DNA from: Halomonas sp. 1513 | GTDB lineage: Bacteria > Pseudomonadota > Gammaproteobacteria > Pseudomonadales > Halomonadaceae | Length of the DNA stretch: 64,000 bases | Assembly (NCBI GenBank): GCA_001971685.1 | Contig: CP019326.1 | Coordinates: 1,364,001 to 1,428,000 of the forward strand | Direction of reading: 5' to 3' | In this document: positions 63,316-64,000 of the stretch, in pieces | How the letters are laid out: each line of letters starts with the position of its first letter | Numbering within the stretch: the stretch's first letter is position 1 | Position numbers and translations under genes: made by a program | The notes under the pieces: model-generated | What the model was told of the DNA's origin: nothing | Seen by the model: the letters and a program-made list of their open reading frames with translations, nothing else | Database searches by the model: none

Positions 63316-64000
63316 CGTCAGCGTTCTACGGGCTGCTGCTGGCACTGCAGTTCCTGACCCGGGTGCCGATCCCGGTCGCCTGCCCCTGGACGCCCGCCAC
63401 CAGCCGCTGGGCGGTGCGCTGCTACCCGCTGGTGGGCATGCTGCTGGGCGCCTTGATGGCGGCGGCGGGGCAGCTCTTCGCGGGGCTGCCGACGCCGCTG
63501 CTGGCGCTGCTGCTGCTCAGCCTGTGGGTGGCGCTGTCCGGGGGGCTGCACCTGGACGGGCTGATGGACGTGGCCGATGCCCTGGGTAGCAATACGCCGC
63601 TGGAGAAGCGCTGGGCGATCATGAAGGACCCCCATGTCGGCAGCTTCGCGATCATTGCGCTGCTGTTCCAGCTGGCGTGGAAGGGCGCGCTGCTGTGGGC
63701 CTGGCTGGAGGCCGGCATCAGCCTGCTATGGCTGGTGGCGGTGCTGGGGCTGGGACGGCTGGCGGCGGTGGCGCTGCTGGTGCAGGTGCCGGCGGCCCGA
63801 AAAGAGGGGCTGGCGTGGTCCTGGCAGCAGCATCTTGGCCATCGCGACCTGCTGCTGTCGATGCTGCCGCTGGCGCTGCTGTGGTCGCTGACGCCGGGCT
63901 GGCTGCTGTCGCTGGGGGCGCTGCTGGTCTTTCTACTGTCATACGGCGCGCTGATCATACGCGCTTTCAAGGGCATCAACGGCGATATCGTCGGTGCCGC
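63312..64000 (+). CDS. cobS: adenosylcobinamide-GDP ribazoletransferase CobS, 3' end beyond window
   Basis: The ATG at 63312 overlaps the cobU stop. The visible 229 residues contain LQFLTRVPIPV, GLHLDGLMDVADAL and KRWAIMKDPHVGSFA, the CobS hallmarks, and several membrane segments. It joins the cobinamide-GDP and ribazole halves to form adenosylcobalamin. The remainder is outside the window. Confidence 0.94.
   Translation, partial: MTSAFYGLLLALQFLTRVPIPVACPWTPATSRWAVRCYPLVGMLLGALMAAAGQLFAGLPTPLLALLLLSLWVALSGGLHLDGLMDVADALGSNTPLEKRWAIMKDPHVGSFAIIALLFQLAWKGALLWAWLEAGISLLWLVAVLGLGRLAAVALLVQVPAARKEGLAWSWQQHLGHRDLLLSMLPLALLWSLTPGWLLSLGALLVFLLSYGALIIRAFKGINGDIVGA

Overview
The window is chromosomal DNA from a high-GC gammaproteobacterium. 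The gene content and protein style (glycerol ABC operon, TAXI-TRAP transporter, YajQ, YeaC-like and DUF2797 proteins, acidic residue bias) suggest Halomonas or a close relative in the Halomonadaceae. This is inferred from recognisable families and not from an rRNA. About 84% is dense core or accessory metabolism. One clearly foreign block of about 10.4 kb lies at 3.8-14.2 kb.

Layout. 1-3.4 kb: truncated AraC-type regulator, small membrane protein, katG. 3.8-14.2 kb: an integrated element bounded by 21-bp direct repeats. One repeat is the 3' end, including CCA, of tRNA-Gly(CCC). Next to the tRNA is a tyrosine integrase, followed by a two-TM protein, a secreted protein, a MarR-type and a Rha-type regulator, a RepL-like replication protein, a frameshifted RNase HI and a T7 gp14-like internal virion protein. 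Then come a small lipoprotein, a 58-aa ORF with its own palindromic promoter, a serine recombinase and, at the far end on the opposite strand, a low-GC pair (zinc-ribbon protein plus FRG-domain protein) that looks like defence cargo. No capsid, terminase or portal gene is present, so it resembles a phage satellite or a stripped prophage, not a complete phage.

14.5-23.6 kb: CBS protein, then glpD divergent from a glpSTPQUV glycerol ABC importer, with repeated DeoR/GlpR-like half-sites between them. The two ATPases carry complementary motif losses that fall in one composite ATP site. 23.6-32.6 kb: housekeeping genes (EamA exporter, NAD kinase, phosphoesterase, rhomboid, YeaC-like, DUF2797, RimK-like ATP-grasp, GNAT, YajQ, cobO). 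32.8-38.7 kb: an ABC importer, TauE-like permease, amidase and formamidase behind a near-consensus sigma-54 promoter, apparently a nitrogen-scavenging operon; glutamate dehydrogenase follows. 40-46.5 kb: ferric-reductase-like flavocytochrome with a 30-aa partner, nitroreductase, a decayed catalase fragment, acyltransferase, SDR and MFS genes.

46.6-59.5 kb: TAXI-TRAP importer converging on a prephenate-dehydratase-like protein, a palindromic repeat element, a periplasmic 5'-nucleotidase coupled to an unknown exported protein, glycosyltransferase, GFA-like protein, GST, cation efflux protein, and a radical SAM/hydrolase pair behind a probable LexA box. 59.6-64 kb: cobT-cbiB-cobD-cobU-cobS, the nucleotide-loop and aminopropanol branch of cobalamin synthesis, with cobS cut by the window edge. 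No CRISPR array, rRNA or intact insertion sequence was seen.
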